Below are positions 13,921 to 15,705 of a stretch of DNA of 15,705 nt, piece after piece (the first letter of the stretch is position 1; each line of letters starts with the position of its first letter). Source of the DNA: Gammaproteobacteria bacterium (lineage in GTDB: Bacteria > Pseudomonadota > Gammaproteobacteria > Steroidobacterales > Rariloculaceae); the NCBI GenBank assembly GCA_016927175.1, contig JAFGNC010000139.1, positions 1-15,705 on the forward strand, given 5' to 3'. The position numbers and the translations under genes were made by a program. The notes under the pieces are model-generated. The model did no database searches, had not been told where the DNA came from, and saw only the letters and a program-made list of their open reading frames with translations.

Positions 13921-15426
13921 TCAGGCAGGCACTTCGTCGGAGATCACCAGCCGGTGCACGGCGGCCGGGTCGGCCGGCTTCACGAGGTAATGCTGGAAGC
14001 CCGCCGTAGTCGCACGCTCGCGGTCGCGTTCCTCGCCGTACCCGGTCACGGCCACCAGCAGGCAATTGCGCAGCTGCGGCTCCGCGCGGAGCAGGCGAGC
14101 CAGCTCGTAACCGTCGAGGCCGGGCAGCCCGATGTCCGCGATGACGACTTCCGGCTTCAGCCGCATCGCCGCGCGCATGCCGGCAATGCCGTCGTGCGCG
14201 ACGTGCACCGTGTGCCCGCAGGCCCGCAGATACGCCGCCATCGCGGCCGCCGCATCCCGGTTGTCCTCGACGAGCAGCACCTTGCGGAACCTGTCGGCCG
14301 CGCCCGCTCCGTCGCCGTGGCGCGGACGCTCGACGTTGCGCACTGCGCAAACCGGCAGGCGGACGACGATCTCGGTGCCCTTCCCTTCTCCGTCGCTGAG
14401 CGCCTCCACCGAGCCGCCATGCATGTCGGCCAGCGTCCTGACCAGCGTAAGACCGATACCGAGGCCGCCCTGCGATCGGTCGATCGACCGCTCCGTCTGC
14501 GTGAACAGCTCGAAAACGCGCTCGAGCATGTCACGCGGAATGCCGATGCCCGTGTCGCGGACGCGGATGACCGCCTGCTCTTTTTCGCGTGCCGCCGACA
14601 GCGTGACGGCCCCCGCATCCGGTGTGAACTTGATCGCATTGATCAGCACGTTGCCGATCATCTGCTCGAGCCGCGTCGGGTCCGCCTGGACGGTCAGCTG
14701 CTCCTCGGGCAGATCCAGCGTCAGCGTTATCGCCTTCTCGGCGGCGAAGCGGCGATGCCCCTCCACCGTAAGCCACAGCGCATTACCCAGATCGACGCAC
14801 TCTCGCTTCAGAGAAATCTTGCCGCGCGAGATCCGTGATACGTCGAGCAGATCGTCGATCAGGCGCGACAGCGTCGCGACCTGCCGCTCTATCATGGCTC
14901 GGACCCGGTCGGCCGTGTCCTCGGAGTCGGCGAGCCGCAGCACCTGCAACCCGGTGCGTATCGGCGCGAGCGGATTGCGCAATTCGTGCGCCAGCATGGC
15001 CAGAAAGTTCTCGCGCTGCTGGAGCAGATCGCGGACCTGGTACTGACGCAAACGCGCGCGCAGCGCGGCGCGAACGGTCGTGCACAGCGTGTCCGGCGAC
15101 AGGGGCCGGTACAGCACCGACACCGTGCCGAGGCCTTCGAACAGCCGCGGCGCTTCAGCCCGACTTTCTACGGCAATGATCGGAACGTCGGACCATGGCG
15201 GCTGCGCCGCCAGCCACGCTTCCAGATCGCGGACGACCGGATCGGTCAGGAGCTCGCCGGCGATGATCAGCACGCCGGCGCCGCGCTCGATCTCCCGATT
15301 GAACTCTTTCCAGTCGCCGCAGGCCACGGCGCTCAGCCCCGCCTGCATCAGGAAACTACAGGTCAGCTGCCCGTCGCGACCGGTGGCCCAGACAAGGGCC
15401 CGCTGCTCCAGGGGGCTCGACGTCAC
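13921..15426 (-). CDS. Hybrid histidine kinase/response regulator with degenerate N-terminal receiver, paired with KaiC-like ATPase
   Basis: 501 aa, cytoplasmic, no membrane segment. Residues about 9-120 have a receiver-like fold (ALVWATGRDGQL, VLIIAGELL, PPWSDVPIIAVES), but the phospho-acceptor Asp is missing. HisKA: LAHELRNPLAPIR with His147. HATPase_c: N box with Asn263, DTGIGIP (291-297), GGLGIGLTLV (320-329). The C-terminal receiver (about 381-495) is complete: Glu387-Asp388, Asp431 in IADIGLPGLDGYE, Thr461, Lys483. The GTG start directly follows the TAG of the KaiC-like gene with no gap; GGAGAG lies ten bases upstream, so the two are translationally coupled. KaiC-like proteins next to such kinases recur in many bacteria and form signalling pairs. 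The degenerate receiver may be where the KaiC-like partner docks (inference). Confidence 0.93.
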   Translation of the reverse strand: MTSSPLEQRALVWATGRDGQLTCSFLMQAGLSAVACGDWKEFNREIERGAGVLIIAGELLTDPVVRDLEAWLAAQPPWSDVPIIAVESRAEAPRLFEGLGTVSVLYRPLSPDTLCTTVRAALRARLRQYQVRDLLQQRENFLAMLAHELRNPLAPIRTGLQVLRLADSEDTADRVRAMIERQVATLSRLIDDLLDVSRISRGKISLKRECVDLGNALWLTVEGHRRFAAEKAITLTLDLPEEQLTVQADPTRLEQMIGNVLINAIKFTPDAGAVTLSAAREKEQAVIRVRDTGIGIPRDMLERVFELFTQTERSIDRSQGGLGIGLTLVRTLADMHGGSVEALSDGEGKGTEIVVRLPVCAVRNVERPRHGDGAGAADRFRKVLLVEDNRDAAAAMAAYLRACGHTVHVAHDGIAGMRAAMRLKPEVVIADIGLPGLDGYELARLLRAEPQLRNCLLVAVTGYGEERDRERATTAGFQHYLVKPADPAAVHRLVISDEVPA

Positions 15427-15705
15427 CTAACGATCGCTCTCCGGTGTCAGATCCCGTCCCCGGCCGGTGTAGACCGGCCTTCCGGTCAGCACGCCCTGGA
15501 AGTCGCTCAACGGGGCGCCGATGCGGACGCCTTCGGGAGGGCCGATACTCAGCTCGCGGATCAGGCTTTCGTGAGCGCCGCTGCGCTTCTTCACGACCGA
15601 CAGCGCACGGCGCACGTCTCCGAACGCCTCGAAGTAGCGCAGCAACAGCACCGTGTCCGCGAGATAACTGACGTCGATCGGCGACTGCACGCGCTCGCCG
15701 ACGAC
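15427..15705 (-). CDS. KaiC-like RecA-fold ATPase, C-terminal end only
   Basis: 92 residues of the C terminus; the 5' part lies beyond the right window edge. The piece starts with VVGERVQSPIDVSYLADTVL and continues LLRYFEAFGDVRRALSVVKK, RSGAHESLIRELSIG and GVRIGAPLSDFQGVLTGRP. This matches the end of the second KaiC/RadA-type ATPase domain, including the conserved 'SYLADTVLLLRYFE..G..RRA.SV.KKR.G.HE..IRE' stretch and the final 'G.PL..F.GVLTG'. The stop TAG is immediately followed by the GTG of the hybrid histidine kinase, so both are one operon. In related bacteria outside the cyanobacteria, such proteins signal rather than keep circadian time. Confidence 0.9.
   Translation of the reverse strand, partial: VVGERVQSPIDVSYLADTVLLLRYFEAFGDVRRALSVVKKRSGAHESLIRELSIGPPEGVRIGAPLSDFQGVLTGRPVYTGRGRDLTPESDR

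Overview
The window is GC-rich, densely coding DNA. The mix of families suggests a free-living Gram-negative proteobacterium, probably a gammaproteobacterium. They include soluble hybrid histidine kinases, a KaiC-like ATPase, exported beta-propellers, a lipobox lipoprotein and the N0-N1 domains of a type II secretion secretin. The taxonomic placement is inference only. No rRNA, tRNA, CRISPR array, integrase or transposase was seen.

Left part (1-3416, minus strand). A PAS hybrid histidine kinase is cut by the left window edge. Upstream of it lies a compact cluster of three genes: a six-helix membrane protein, a small winged-helix regulator overlapping it by 8 bp, and a stand-alone cis-prenyltransferase (UppS family). 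The same inverted repeat, CTTTG-N5-CAAAG, occurs only twice in the window: once before the membrane protein and once between the regulator and uppS. This looks like a local regulon in which the regulator controls its own operon and uppS.

Middle (3417-11134). There is an exported SnoaL-like protein and, convergent with it, a single-pass membrane protein of unknown function; the gap between them carries a 27-bp repeat. A plus-strand run follows: an exported NHL/SMP-30-type propeller, an exported seven-bladed Vgb-like propeller, and an MFS exporter with a C-terminal monooxygenase-like domain. The gaps in this run are 71 and 72 bp, so it is probably one operon. Next come a 26-bp tandem repeat, a CPBP intramembrane protease and a YCII/DGPF-domain protein.

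Decayed segment (11135-11723). About 320 bp have no recognisable gene. Next to them is the collapsed remnant of a MacB/LolD-type ABC system: the first part of the ATPase is joined out of frame to the last codons of an FtsX-like permease.

Right part (11878-15705). There is a short exported protein made only of the N0 and N1 domains of GspD, a strong hairpin terminator, a convergent exported TTHB210-like protein, a small lipoprotein, and a KaiC-like ATPase whose stop codon directly abuts the GTG start of a second hybrid histidine kinase. The two kinases at the window ends are similar in architecture but differ at the N terminus: a PAS domain in one and a degenerate receiver in the other.

The items most worth following up are the paired operators with the membrane protein/regulator/UppS cluster, the secretin-less GspD N0-N1 protein, the fused ABC remnant, and the Vgb-like propeller that lacks histidines where the enzyme needs them.
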